Of a DNA stretch of 64,000 nt, positions 34,279 through 44,441 are shown in pieces. This stretch comes from Cylindrotheca closterium (lineage: Eukaryota > Bacillariophyta > Bacillariophyceae > Bacillariales > Bacillariaceae), in the NCBI GenBank assembly GCA_933822405.4, contig CAKOGP040000001.1:567083-631082 (forward strand), given 5' to 3'. The notes under the pieces are model-generated. The model was not told the origin of the DNA. It did no database searches and saw nothing but the letters and a program-made list of their open reading frames with translations. The first letter of the stretch is position 1. Every line of letters starts with the position of its first letter. The translations under genes were made by a program, and so were the position numbers.

Positions 34279-35763
34279 TTACAAAACACCAATTTGGTTT
34301 TGGCAATCTTTACAAGAGCAAATCTTGGTGCATTTTCGCTCTGTGCGAAAGCACTCGCAGTACTTGCGGATGCATCTATTATTTTTGCATGCGCATCCTG
34401 CTCCGACCTCTTTTGTCTTCTTCTTTTGACGAAATGCATCGGGTCTCTTCTCGAGTGTCATTTGAATGGCATATTTGCGTGCCCCAGTTGGGTCTTTTCC
34501 AATGTTCAGGCATCCAACGCATGTGCAAAGTGAAGGATCGCATGTCTTACCGCTCTGAAAGCAAGTACAGTAGAGCTTCAAGCAACGTGATCGAACACAG
34601 TTGCACCAACCTTGGTCGCCCGGATTCAGCTTCTGGGGATTGCTTTTTCCGGCGTTGGTAAATGCTCGTGGATTTCTCGCAAGGATTGACTGTATTGCCT
34701 GGAGGGAATAAGCTAGGTTTTAGAAATCTCTAGGGAAATGATCGATTGAATTTGGGTTTACGATTCATTCTGATTGACGTACCTTCGAACGGGCACCATT
34801 TGGTCCGCTTTGTTCCACCGTATTCTTGCAGTCAAGGCAAGTGCAGCTTTGGCTGCATCGTCTACCAGCTTTAAAGCAATCGCAGTAAAGAGCAATGCAC
34901 TTGCTCTTTGGGCAAGAACATCCGGTGGGATTCTCTTGAAGTGGACCAAGGTCCAATGTTGCTGCGCATAGGAGATCAAGCTTATCAAATTTGCCTATTA
35001 AAGGTTCCGATGGCTTCGCCTTTTTTGCTGGTGTATCAAGCTGATTGATTCCAGTCGCTCGCTTCCGAACTGTGCTACCTACCCGTATTTGTTCTCTAGC
35101 TGGAGGTTGCGAAACTAGACCACGTGGCAATACAAGGCCTGTCGAAATGATAGCTTTCCGGGGACCTGGGATTGCTTTTGTCATTGCGACATGGGTATGG
35201 TTTCTTGGAGCTTCAGCCGTTGGCAAGATCATTCCTGTTTCAGCACTGCGGTACGAAGGGCGATACCGCTCTGATTCGGAACTGGGAAAAGCAGGCCGTT
35301 GTCGTTCTGGTATCATTGAACCGCTTTGTCTGTTATGAGACATTGAGACCATCCCAATTGGCCGTTGCTGTTGTCGATCTTGATACCGATATATGTCGAT
35401 ATTCCCTCGTGAATGCCATCGAGAAGACTGCCATGATGGATACATTGGCGGGACTGATGCGTATCTATGTCTAAACTCTAGGGAACGATCCATTGCCGGG
35501 TCCATCACTGAGACATTTGGATGAAGAAATGCCTTGTCTGGTTGGTGGGTTTCCCATCTGGACCGAATCCTCGGGTTTGCCGTCGAACCTGCATCATCTC
35601 TTTCGTCATCTCTTATAGAACTGAAATTACGATTTCTTGGAATAGGCAGCATCTTTGATGGTTCAGCTAATCTAGCCTCCTCTGCTCTTAGATTGAAATT
35701 CAATTGTCGTACAGCACTTGTGAATGGAGGAGCCAAAAAGTGACGCTGTTCTTGCTTGCTCAT
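34279..35763 (-). CDS. CXC-domain (tesmin/TSO1-like, CPP) protein with three CXC units
   Basis: Exons 35763-34783 and 34698-34279 join to 466 aa (donor GTACGT, acceptor CTCCAG). The first 270 residues are Arg/Ser/Pro-rich and disordered. Three cysteine-rich CXC units follow at about 281-318 (CSCPKSKCIALYCDCF), 358-392 (CNCVRSRCLKLYCTCF) and 428-462 (CACKNNRCIRKYCECF). Between units 1 and 2 is RNPRAF and between units 2 and 3 is KRPDAF, both versions of the RNPxAF spacer. Known CPP proteins normally have two CXC units that bind TTYGAA-type DNA (CHR/CDE-related) and regulate cell-cycle genes, as in LIN54 of the DREAM complex. A DNA-binding regulatory role is inferred. Confidence 0.9.
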
Positions 35764-36189
35764 TTTATATTATGCTTCGAAACTTCACTTCCAAATTTCA
35801 TCGATTCCGAATATTTGAAACGAGAGACGCCGACTCAAGTTTTGCGACGGACCCATCATTTGGAGTGGAAGCCTACTGTCAACAAAGAAAGTTCTTAGGT
35901 ACCTCGGTTGTGAAACAAATTACGAGGACTTGCGTACCTCAACTACTGGTCTCACCAACGATCTTCACAAATGGAAGAATATTCTTCAGATGGGGAAAAA
36001 ATTCATCGTCACTTCAAAACTCCAAATGGGCAATCAGGAACGAGTGAGTCCGCTTTGAATGCACGGCTAGCGCACGTAAAAATACAACCATGTCTACTAC
36101 TGTATATCAAATATTAGGAAAAGCGCAAGCGGTGCACTAAATATCTGTCGGAGCTTTCTTTCTGACATATTCGTCCCCATTTGAAAAAT
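35764..36189. other. intergenic, no gene seen
   Basis: Lies between the start of the CXC gene and the 3' end of the GTPase gene, both on the minus strand. It is taken as the promoter of the former and the terminator region of the latter. Open frames through it are shadows without domains. Confidence 0.55.
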
Positions 36190-37962
36190 CTAATCGTCCC
36201 ACTCGCCCTCGCCTACTTGAGGCTCGTCCCCTTCGTCGTCTGATTGATCGGAACCTTCGTCGCTAGCTGCTTTTGATTTCCCTTCGGCAGGATCGGTTTC
36301 GGAATCGTCCTTCATGTTTTCCTCGCCAACCTTATCGAGATTTTGACCCACTTCATCGAGTCCCTCGATCTTGGCAGTATCAGCCACTTCTTCCTTTTCC
36401 TTCAATTCGGGTGGTGCCACAAAGTGCGGAAGTCGGCCGCGTTGAAAGTCGTTGATGATCATGATTGCAGCACTTCTTATGTCAGGTTCTCCACCCTTTC
36501 TTAGACGACCTGTTCTAGTTGCAACGGCATCCATGAGCTCCAGATGGGTTTCCCACTTCTGGTCCTTTTTGTCCAGCTTGTACTGGGCGGCGATATGCTC
36601 ACGCTTCACCTTTTCGCAAATCGTGATAACGAAATCCTCAGGATTCTCTAATCGTTCTGCACGGACAACTCCCTTCAGAACAGAGTCTGTTTCGCTGTCT
36701 CCAGCAGTATCGACAACAACTCCTGGACAATCGATCAGAGAGATTCTCTTGAACAACGTGATGTATTGCCAAATCTTGGTTTCACCAGGTACTGGCGCAA
36801 CATTACAAGACTTCTTCGAGATGAGTGTATTAATGACACTACTCTTTCCGACATTTGGGTATCCAATCACACCCACACTGATTTGTTTCTTGTCGCTGTG
36901 AAGTTTGCCGAATTGACGCAGCAAACTAATCAATGCTCCCTTTCCGAAAGCATGAGTCATGGAAGCGTGGAAGGCAATGGTTGGGCGTTCTTTAGCCAAT
37001 TCTCCCATCCATCGCTTTGCCACCCAGTTTGGAACCAAATCAACCTTATTCAAGATGTAGACCAAGTGCTTGTGCGAGGCATTGTCGCGAATGTGCTTCT
37101 CGATCATTGTGCATCTGGTTCCTGGAACATTCCGAGCATCGATCACGTGAAGGACAACATCAGAACAGTCTACCACCTTGAAGAATTCTGCCCAAATACG
37201 TTTGGATTGACCCTTGAGGAACAAATCGTCCTTCTTTTCGTGACGCCAGTCAATGTTTTCTCCAGATGTTCGGACCAAGTTGGCATCTCGACCCCATGGA
37301 ACAATACCTTCACGATTGTTTCGAGATTCGTAAGTGTCATGACTTGTCTTGGCAACTGATAGAAGCTTGCCGTAGGCATTGATTTCATCTTCCTCCACGA
37401 TATTTTCCACGACCTCTGCTCTACCTCCTTTGGCACGTTCTTCCTTTTCGCCAGTCTCATCTTTTCGGGCCAACATCAGTTGGTCCAATTTGACACGCTT
37501 CCGCCGGTTCTTGGACCCAAATGCATGCTCAAATGGCTCTTGCTGCAAGAAGGCTTGACTCGGAGGAGCTTCCCGATCCGCGGCCTCGCGCAAGAGACCC
37601 ATGGGAAGCTTCTTTCGCTTCAAGACGACAGAATAAGGGTCGGCCACCTTTTCTGTCATTTCTTGTCGAAAGGTATCAAGCTGCTTCGGATCGACGACAC
37701 GGGTATTACCGAACCAGCGACGATCGGGTGCGATTCGACCAGTCTCCCCTGTGATTTCTCTATCTCCAGCACGGTCTCCCATCATGAAGTTGCCACCAAT
37801 AATGCGTCCTTTCTTGTTGCGAATAGTTCTGCTGTTGTAGAGTTTGAGACGATTGATCGTCTCGGCGGAACGCATGTGGGCCTTGGCCTTGTCACGGCCC
37901 TTTCCCACCTTGGAGGATGCTCCAGTTCGTGGGAGGGCATTGGTTCTTTTGTTTGGAGGCAT
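36190..37962 (-). CDS. GNL2: nucleolar GTP-binding protein 2 (GNL2/NOG2)
   Basis: A single exon of 590 aa from the ATG at 37962 (MPPNKRTNALPR); the frame extends upstream only via a TTG. It is a circularly permuted YlqF/YawG GTPase. G4 (NKVD, around residue 293) precedes G1 (GYPNVGKSSVINTL) and G3 (DCPGV), and the DARNVPGTRC element lies before G4. The N-terminal NGP1NT domain is present (GNFMMGDRAGDREITGETGR, and FGNTRVVDPKQL). The C-terminus is acidic (Asp/Glu/Gly). NOG2 acts in late nucleolar/nuclear maturation of the 60S subunit and its nuclear export. Length and order fit the family. Confidence 0.95.
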   Translation of the reverse strand: MPPNKRTNALPRTGASSKVGKGRDKAKAHMRSAETINRLKLYNSRTIRNKKGRIIGGNFMMGDRAGDREITGETGRIAPDRRWFGNTRVVDPKQLDTFRQEMTEKVADPYSVVLKRKKLPMGLLREAADREAPPSQAFLQQEPFEHAFGSKNRRKRVKLDQLMLARKDETGEKEERAKGGRAEVVENIVEEDEINAYGKLLSVAKTSHDTYESRNNREGIVPWGRDANLVRTSGENIDWRHEKKDDLFLKGQSKRIWAEFFKVVDCSDVVLHVIDARNVPGTRCTMIEKHIRDNASHKHLVYILNKVDLVPNWVAKRWMGELAKERPTIAFHASMTHAFGKGALISLLRQFGKLHSDKKQISVGVIGYPNVGKSSVINTLISKKSCNVAPVPGETKIWQYITLFKRISLIDCPGVVVDTAGDSETDSVLKGVVRAERLENPEDFVITICEKVKREHIAAQYKLDKKDQKWETHLELMDAVATRTGRLRKGGEPDIRSAAIMIINDFQRGRLPHFVAPPELKEKEEVADTAKIEGLDEVGQNLDKVGEENMKDDSETDPAEGKSKAASDEGSDQSDDEGDEPQVGEGEWDD

Positions 37963-38308
37963 CGTATTCCTTCTTTCGGTTCGAGGAAAACGTTTTGTGA
38001 GAAAAAAGCTGGAAAACAAAGTTAGTGGTGTCCGAAGGACACCGACATACAGACAGGCTTAAAAGCAGAATCGAGTCGAACAAAAGAACATAAATAGCTC
38101 TAACATTTTCCGCGCCTGTCTTCGTACAATGCATTGTCAACCTTTATAAAAGGTTAACACATCTCACCTTTAACAGAGACAACGTCACACCTTGCCGTCA
38201 AATATTACAATATCATCAAGCAATCTAATAGACGAAATTTGGATTGACCCCGGAATAGGCGACTGCAAGGACTACTGTACACGTGTACTACCGGTTGAGC
38301 TTGAAACT
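37963..38308. other. divergent promoter region
   Basis: About 345 bp separate the start codons of the GTPase gene (minus) and the chromodomain gene (plus). A CCAG-polypyrimidine arrangement near 38005-38012 on the minus strand could be a 5' UTR acceptor, but this is not provable. The plus-strand frame continues upstream of 38309 to 38192 without an ATG. Confidence 0.5.
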
Positions 38309-41300
38309 ATGGATTATTCAAGAGAAAGTACTCGACACTTCAGAAAGTTGAAATATGTAGGTAATTCATCCTCGGGTTCTGATAACGAGTCAGATAATGA
38401 TAGTAATGGTAATAACGAAGTCCAAATGGTATCCGGGCTATCTGCTCGTCGATCGAATATTGCTGGACCAAAAATAGGTGACAGAAGAACTCAGGAACCA
38501 CAAGTTCCGCGCCACATCACCGCGGTGTGCACCCCATTCACGGGTTCTTATGAATCAGATAGTGATATCGAAGTTCTTGACTCGCCACCAGCTGCTCGTC
38601 ATCAAGCCAAGCCTGCAGCCAAGAAATGTTGGAGTAATCAACCTTCTCCATTAACGAGTTCGAATGAATCAGATTCAGATAGTTCAATTGAAATTCTTGA
38701 ATCACCACCAGCTCCCCGTCATGCAGCTAAGCCTGCAGCCAAGAAGCAATGGATTCTTCGAGATTCTCCATGCATGAGTTTAAGTGAGTCATCATCAAGC
38801 AGCGAGAGTGAATGGGAAGAGTCACCAGCTGCCAGTCGCTCATCAGAGTCTGCGACGAAGAAACCCTGTGGTCGGGCATCTCCGTCCACGAAATCCACTG
38901 AATCCAATACTGACAGCGATGACCAAGAATCATCAACTACACGCTATACCGACAGGCCTGTCGTCAGTAACCTCATTCGAAAATCTGCGGCGAGTAGCCG
39001 GACCCCGAACTTTTCAAATACTAATGAATCAGATACTGAGGGAGAGGAGCAAGAACCAGCAGCACGCAAAAAATCTACTGGATCAAATGAAGACGAGGAA
39101 GAGGAGCAAGACTCGTTAAGTAGCGAGGGCCATTGGGAAAAATCACCAGCTGCAAGTCGCTCGCCAAAACCTGCGGCGAAGAAACGCTGTGGTCGGGCCT
39201 CTGCATGCACAAGATCTACAGAATCCAACACTGACAGCGATGACCAAGAATCATTAGCTGCACGCCATTCCGTCAGGCCTGCAGCCAGTAAACCCATTCG
39301 AAAACCTGCGGCGAGTAGCCGGACCCCAAACTTTTCAAATGCTTCTGAATCAGATAGTGGGGGAGAGGAGCAAGAACCAGCAGCACGCAAAAAACCTACT
39401 GGATCAAATGAGGACAAGGAAAGGGAGCAAGACTCATCAAGTAGCGAGGGCTATTGGGAAAAACCAAGTCGCTCATCAAAGCCTGCGGCGAAGAAACGCC
39501 GTGGTCGGGCCTCTCCGTCCACAAGATCTACTGAATCCAATACTAACATCGACGACCAAGAATCATCAGCTGCAAGCCATTCCATCAGGCCTGCAGGCAG
39601 CAACCCCATTCGAAAACCTGCGGCTGATAGCCCGACCCCTAACGTTTCAAATGCTTCTGAATCAGATAGTGATAGAGAAGAGCACGAACAAGCCACACGC
39701 GAGAGCCCCACTGGGTCAAGTGAGAACAACGAAGAGGAGCAAGACCCTTCAGCTGTACGTCGATCTGCTCGAGACCGAAAGCTAACCGATCTAGCAGCAA
39801 AGAATCTTCATCATAATTACACCGAATCGCCGAAGAAGAGGAAGAAGAAATTTGTCGAAGAATCCAACGAGGAAAGTAAAGCGCGAACAACTAAGCGCCC
39901 AAGGACTAAGCGCAAGCGAAAGCAAGCTGAGCAAGAATTTGTTGTGGACAAAGTCTTGAATCAGAACATTGTACTAAACGGCCGTGGTAATTATGTCATC
40001 GAATATGAATTGAGCTGGGTTGGATACTCACAAAACGAAAACTGTTGGGAAAGTCCAGAAAGCATGAACGGAGAGGATATCCTTCTCGAGGCTTTTTCAA
40101 AGTTTCCAACCTCTGCCGAAGCATGTGTAGATGAGGGCACATACCACGTAGAAGGCCTGGGACGACCTATTCAAGCTGTCGAGGATGAGTATGTGTACTC
40201 AGAAAAGGACCTGGAACGATGTACGGCATACTACGACCAATGGGTAAAGCAGAATCCCAAGGAGGCAAGGGATACGTTTGTTGAAATCAAGACCGACAGG
40301 GTTCACCTTCGAATTGGAATGTGGTACAAGTCGCGTGAGAATGATGAGCAAAGGCTCCTTATTGCACGTTTGGACAAGAGAAACAAGGTTGCAAAATGCC
40401 TTCTCTTCATTCCGAGCACCAACACCATCTTAAAGGATACGCATGCAGCAGAGGATGGCAAAGTGAAATACCTTTATTACAAAGATTCTTCAGTGCCATT
40501 CGACGACCTCTGCGAACGGCACATACGATGCAAAGGGTCGATTCCCACCTGCAAATGGTGCTACAGTGAAACTTCTGAGCACGAATTTACCATTGCCATT
40601 GAATCGAAAACCAATCAAAGCCTCCCAACACAAATCAACTATGGCATAAAGAAACCCAAGGTTCTTGTCCTATGCGCAGGGTCTAGCTTTGGGATGTCTT
40701 GTGGATACGGAGAGGGAGGATTGGAAGTTGCGTGGATGGTTGAGAAGGATGAACAGAAAGCGAAATGGTTGCGACGACAGTACTCGGATCAGGCTAAATC
40801 AGAAGGCCGCAAGCCACCTGTATATCAAGAAAGTGTCCACCGCTTCGTGAACAAGCTTCAAAATGATCGGTACGAGTCCATTAAGAAAGATGTAGATCAT
40901 ATCCATCTATCTGCTCCATTGCGAGGAAGGGACTATGAGGACAACGAAATTGCAGAAGCATTTGTGGCCTGTGTCAAAAATTTGAAACCTAAGACGGGCA
41001 TATATGACAGCTCATTAGACTTGTTACTAGAAGAGAATATCGAGATTTTGGAGACCATGATTGGTTGTCTTCATCGCCTGGACTATCAGATCCGACTTAT
41101 GATCCTCGATGCAAGTGAGTATGGAGATCCAATCGAGACGAAACGAGTGGTACTTTGTATCGCAAAAGAAACGGCATACTTGCCGAATAGACCGATAGCA
41201 ACACATGGTGGAGGACGATTTAACGATTTTTTGACAGTCGAAGATGAATTGTGTTTCCTCGAAGATACGCCACCGCGCAGCGTAGTTGAGATATGCGGAC

Positions 41301-41668
41301 AGCAGATTTACCACCACACCTCACCAAGCCATACACCGACGGCCGAAGAATGCGAAATGTTTGGGCTTCGCCAGGAAGTCCAAAGTTATGTACCTACGGA
41401 CGAGGAGTGTGAAGAGTTTGCACTTGATCCTAGCAAGGTGGCCCCAGACATGACAGGCACAAATCGATTCATTCACTATAATAAGGAACGCTTCCTTACT
41501 ATCCGTGAACTTTTGTGCTTGAAGTCGTTCGATAAGTTCAAGAAATATGAGCTTTTTGATTCGGAACAAGAAATGTTGCAACAAATTGCGGATGCAATGC
41601 CGTTCAAAATTGCAAGAGCAATTGCCCGTTCCATCGCACCTTCTTATTGCACTACTTATTTTAATTGA
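38309..41668 (+). CDS. repeat-rich chromodomain-BAH protein with a degenerate C5-DNA-methyltransferase domain
   Basis: A single exon of 1119 aa from the first ATG at 38309 (MDYSRESTRHF). Residues 1-500 are disordered Ser/Asp/Glu/Lys sequence built from repeats that carry AT-hook-like KKxxGRAS words. A chromodomain follows at about 543-600 (VVDKVLNQNIVL, YVIEYELSWVGYSQNENCWE), then a BAH-like domain at about 654-750 (RVHLRIGMWYKSREND, RHIRCKGSIPTC). From about 780 the C5-MTase order is seen: motif I-like KVLVLCAGSSFGM, motif IV position VDHIHLSAPLRGRD, motif VIII-like SEYGDPIETKRVVLCIAKE, motif IX-like RFLTIRELLCLKSF and motif X-like QIADAMPFKIA. The catalytic Pro-Cys of motif IV is absent and motif VI ENV is not kept. 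It is probably a non-catalytic chromatin reader related to CMT/DNMT enzymes. Confidence 0.82.
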   Translation: MDYSRESTRHFRKLKYVGNSSSGSDNESDNDSNGNNEVQMVSGLSARRSNIAGPKIGDRRTQEPQVPRHITAVCTPFTGSYESDSDIEVLDSPPAARHQAKPAAKKCWSNQPSPLTSSNESDSDSSIEILESPPAPRHAAKPAAKKQWILRDSPCMSLSESSSSSESEWEESPAASRSSESATKKPCGRASPSTKSTESNTDSDDQESSTTRYTDRPVVSNLIRKSAASSRTPNFSNTNESDTEGEEQEPAARKKSTGSNEDEEEEQDSLSSEGHWEKSPAASRSPKPAAKKRCGRASACTRSTESNTDSDDQESLAARHSVRPAASKPIRKPAASSRTPNFSNASESDSGGEEQEPAARKKPTGSNEDKEREQDSSSSEGYWEKPSRSSKPAAKKRRGRASPSTRSTESNTNIDDQESSAASHSIRPAGSNPIRKPAADSPTPNVSNASESDSDREEHEQATRESPTGSSENNEEEQDPSAVRRSARDRKLTDLAAKNLHHNYTESPKKRKKKFVEESNEESKARTTKRPRTKRKRKQAEQEFVVDKVLNQNIVLNGRGNYVIEYELSWVGYSQNENCWESPESMNGEDILLEAFSKFPTSAEACVDEGTYHVEGLGRPIQAVEDEYVYSEKDLERCTAYYDQWVKQNPKEARDTFVEIKTDRVHLRIGMWYKSRENDEQRLLIARLDKRNKVAKCLLFIPSTNTILKDTHAAEDGKVKYLYYKDSSVPFDDLCERHIRCKGSIPTCKWCYSETSEHEFTIAIESKTNQSLPTQINYGIKKPKVLVLCAGSSFGMSCGYGEGGLEVAWMVEKDEQKAKWLRRQYSDQAKSEGRKPPVYQESVHRFVNKLQNDRYESIKKDVDHIHLSAPLRGRDYEDNEIAEAFVACVKNLKPKTGIYDSSLDLLLEENIEILETMIGCLHRLDYQIRLMILDASEYGDPIETKRVVLCIAKETAYLPNRPIATHGGGRFNDFLTVEDELCFLEDTPPRSVVEICGQQIYHHTSPSHTPTAEECEMFGLRQEVQSYVPTDEECEEFALDPSKVAPDMTGTNRFIHYNKERFLTIRELLCLKSFDKFKKYELFDSEQEMLQQIADAMPFKIARAIARSIAPSYCTTYFN
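38530..38750 (+). repeat. coding repeat, short type, two units
   Basis: Two units of about 110-120 nt encode 'NESDSD..IEILESPPAPRH(A)AKPAAKK'-like sequence in the N-terminal tail of the chromodomain protein. Confidence 0.7.
38806..39745 (+). repeat. coding minisatellite, about 321-nt unit, three copies
   Basis: The landmark GAATCCAAyACTrACAkCGA recurs at about 38902, 39223 and 39534 (periods of roughly 321 and 312 nt). Each unit encodes the order AASRS...KPAAKKxxGRAS, STESNTDSDDQES, RPxxSxxIRKPAA, TPNxSNxxESD and TGSxE(D/N)xExEQD. The period is a multiple of three, so the frame is kept. Confidence 0.8.
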
Positions 41669-41700
41669 TAGACTAAGCTAATTGTGTATCCTGTCAACAT

Positions 41701-43100
41701 TTAACCACGCACTCCTCCTTTCTTGGTCTTCTCACCAGCCAAACGTAGCTTCAAGGAATCCAAATCCTTCGATGGGTCCTTGTAGTACGCTGTCTTGACG
41801 CAGTTTTCTCCATTCTCGAAGCAAGGATAGTTGTTGACAGTGAAGGAGCCAGGATTTGCCTTCAAGATATCCAAGGGTTAGCAAAATCTACCAACAGAAA
41901 ATATTCTCAAAGCACTGATAATTCTTACCCATGCCACCTCCATTTCAATACCAAGTGAGTTCTTTCCTGCAAGAATACGGAAGTATCCCATTTCACCCCA
42001 GTACTGACCCCTAAAATTTCGAATCAATCAATCGGTCGGTTAGTCAGTGAAAATGGACAGAAAACCTGCATACTCACCCACATATTCAACTACAGTACTT
42101 ACCAAGAGTTGCGAACAATCCAATAGTCGTTACCAGTTTCCTCATCCAAGCCCCATCCAACGATAGAGACAATGTGGTTGACCATCATATGCCAAAGCTT
42201 TGTATCGGTGACAATGCCACCTTCGTACTTGACCAGCGGTTCGGCATTGACACCAGTCGCAACAGGTCCTCTAGCATAGATTTCCGATTTCAACTTGTGG
42301 ACAATGTCCTTTGGTGAAGTCATAAAGCTATATGTTCCGTATTCCGAAATAGTACTATTTGGATAGTAATCAATCTCAGTACAGGCACCTCCCATTCCAG
42401 CAAAGGTGTCACAGGTCTTGCAAGTATTAGCTGCGGAACAAGTCGTGTCGACGTACTGGCAAAATCCCTCCTTGGATTCTTGGCTACAAGCCATGTATGG
42501 CATACAAGAATCATATGGAACATGCCCCTTGCTCTTGATAAACTGGTACGTGCCCGTATGGGAACCTCCATGGCACGATCCCGCCATGTGCGTACCACAA
42601 TTCAAGACATACTGAATGGAAAGATCGATTTCATCTTTACTGGAATTGGTGATCTTGATACGGTCACCAAGTGCCGAAAGGGCTCCATGGGCCCAACAAC
42701 TTCCGCAATCTATCATTAAAAGAACGAAAAAAGATATTGAGCGGTGCGGAAACATCAAAGGAGCAAACGGATCGATCAAGAGCACTCATCAAGCGGTGCG
42801 GTAACATCACGGGAAGACGCCAGTAGCACAAATCCACAGCAAGCAAGCATACCGGTCAGTATCACTCCTCCATTACTTACATTGCGGAATGTGTTGGTTC
42901 AGCGAGTGGGTCAAGTAGGACTTTCCATTGACGTTTCCCCAATTAAAGTTGTCAGGAAGCTCATCTTCTGAAATGTAGGTATGTGGAAGCGGAGAATGAT
43001 AGTCCTCACGGACGTCATGTCCTTCGAGGACCATGTACTCATCGTGGCGGCCAAGAGCGACCGGGACTGCCGCGAGCAATAGGGTAATGGAAAACAACAT
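41701..43100 (-). CDS. cathepsin X/Z-type cysteine protease, copy 1
   Basis: Four exons, 43100-42881, 42709-42103, 42010-41929 and 41859-41701, join to 355 aa. A signal peptide (MLFSITLLLAAVPVALG) is followed by the short propeptide typical of cathepsin X, then PLPHTYISEDELPDNFNWGNVNG. The catalytic Cys is in QYCGSCWAHGALSAL directly after NQHIPQ, the His in NHIVSIVGWG and the Asn in RNSWGQYWGE. The HIP segment before the active Cys is the cathepsin X mini-loop hallmark, linked in the animal enzyme to carboxypeptidase activity. A lysosome/vacuole or secreted enzyme is inferred. Intron 1 splits the Tyr before the active Cys (phase 1) and intron 2 splits the Trp of NSW. Confidence 0.92.
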
Positions 43101-43314
43101 GCTATTAGGTTGGTGAAACACAACAAGTTGCAATCAAAGAATACTGTGTGTCATCAACGGTCGGATTTCGGAAGCAAAATTCCTAAGCTCCGGGTTCTTT
43201 TGATTATCTGAGAACTAAGTCAGTACTTTCACTCGTGACATAAATTCTGTTGGATCTTTTGATGTCAAATGCAAAACACAAGATGACCATCGCACAACAT
43301 AAAACTTCAATACC

Positions 43315-44181
43315 ATGACTGTGCCAACAGAAGATCCAGTCTGCCAGGAAAATTTCAAGCTTGGCCTGACCAAAGTACCCGAAACCATGCTGTGGACTCT
43401 CCACAATCGCTGCAGCGTGGCGCGGAAACAAGACGGTTGGTTCCAAGATCCCAAGGCGGTTGAAATCTACAATGCCATTGATTACGATTATGAAAAGTCG
43501 TTTGGTAAAGGAGAAAGTTCGCATGCAATTTGAGCCATGGTATTTGACGAGGCGATAAAGAAATTCTGGAAGGAATCGCCGAATGGAACAGTGGTGAACT
43601 TTGCAGAAGGCTTGGAAACCCAACGTTTCCGCCTGCAAAAAGACATGGCGGAAGATGCACTTTGGATTTCCATAGATCTCCCAGAAGCCATGGCAGCACG
43701 CGAAAAGTTTATTGAGCCTGATGACAAACACCTACATTTGGATGTCTCCGTTTTGAACGCCGGTGCTTGGATGCCATTGGTGCCCAAAGACAAGCCAGTC
43801 TTCTTTACAGCCCAAGGTCTGTTCATGTATCTAGAAGAAGAAGAAAACAAGTACCTCTTTCAACAATTAGCAGATCACTTTCCTGGAGCAACCTTGCAGT
43901 TTGATTGCATCAGCAAGTGGTTTTCCGACAAGGCTACCAAGGGCGACTGGAAACTGACACGTCACTACACTACTCCCAAGATGCCCTTTGGTGTGAACAA
44001 ACCCAATGTACAACTTCTTTTTGACAGTTGGGTACCAGGAATCCAAATCAAACAAGTCGAGATGCCGACGGACAAGCTGGATGGAATGCTACGTTGGATT
44101 GTACCGCTTTTCTTGTCCATTCCGTATCTCAAACGAATGCAACCAGGTTTTTTCTTGCGCGTCAAGTTTCCATCAAAGTAG
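43315..44181 (+). pseudogene. LCM-family SAM-dependent methyltransferase interrupted by an in-frame TGA
   Basis: One reading frame runs from the ATG at 43315 to 44181 (288 codons) with a single TGA at 43531-43533. Both sides belong to one protein: before it, FQDPKAVEIYNAIDYDYEKSFGKGESSHAI; after it, AMVFDEAIKKFW, GTVVNFAEGLETQRFRL (the SAM-binding GxGLxTR-like element), and VFFTAQGLFMYLEEEE. This is the leucine carboxyl methyltransferase-like superfamily of small-molecule O-methyltransferases. From memory the residue at this position is often Arg, so CGA to TGA by one transition is the simplest account. Readthrough or selenocysteine is not excluded, but no convincing SECIS element was seen downstream. 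The rest of the frame is intact, so the loss, if real, is recent. Confidence 0.75.
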
Positions 44182-44441
44182 TGTAGTCAGTATGAAGCAA
44201 AACGTAAATTGAGTAATGCTAACTCTAGCTCTACTTCAAACACGGTCGTTGAGGTTTGAGACAACAAGATGCCAATCCAAAGTTTACTGTACTATGTATA
44301 CGATATTCAATGCTACCGGGGGATTATAGAGATACCAAGTATCCCCCGAAATATGGAACGTCCCCCAATGAGAACAGACGCAGCTGTGCTATAGTTGTCA
44401 CAAGTCACAAGAATAAATAAATAAAAAAGGAAACTAGACTG

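Noticed and set aside
43515..43534. A mini-intron removing the TGA
   Set aside because: The only GT-AG pair would give an intron of about 18 nt, far below any plausible size.
44182..44440. Possible SECIS element after the TGA-interrupted methyltransferase
   Set aside because: An ATGA...AA...TGA word order exists near 44190, but the spacing is too short for a SECIS stem; no convincing hairpin by eye.
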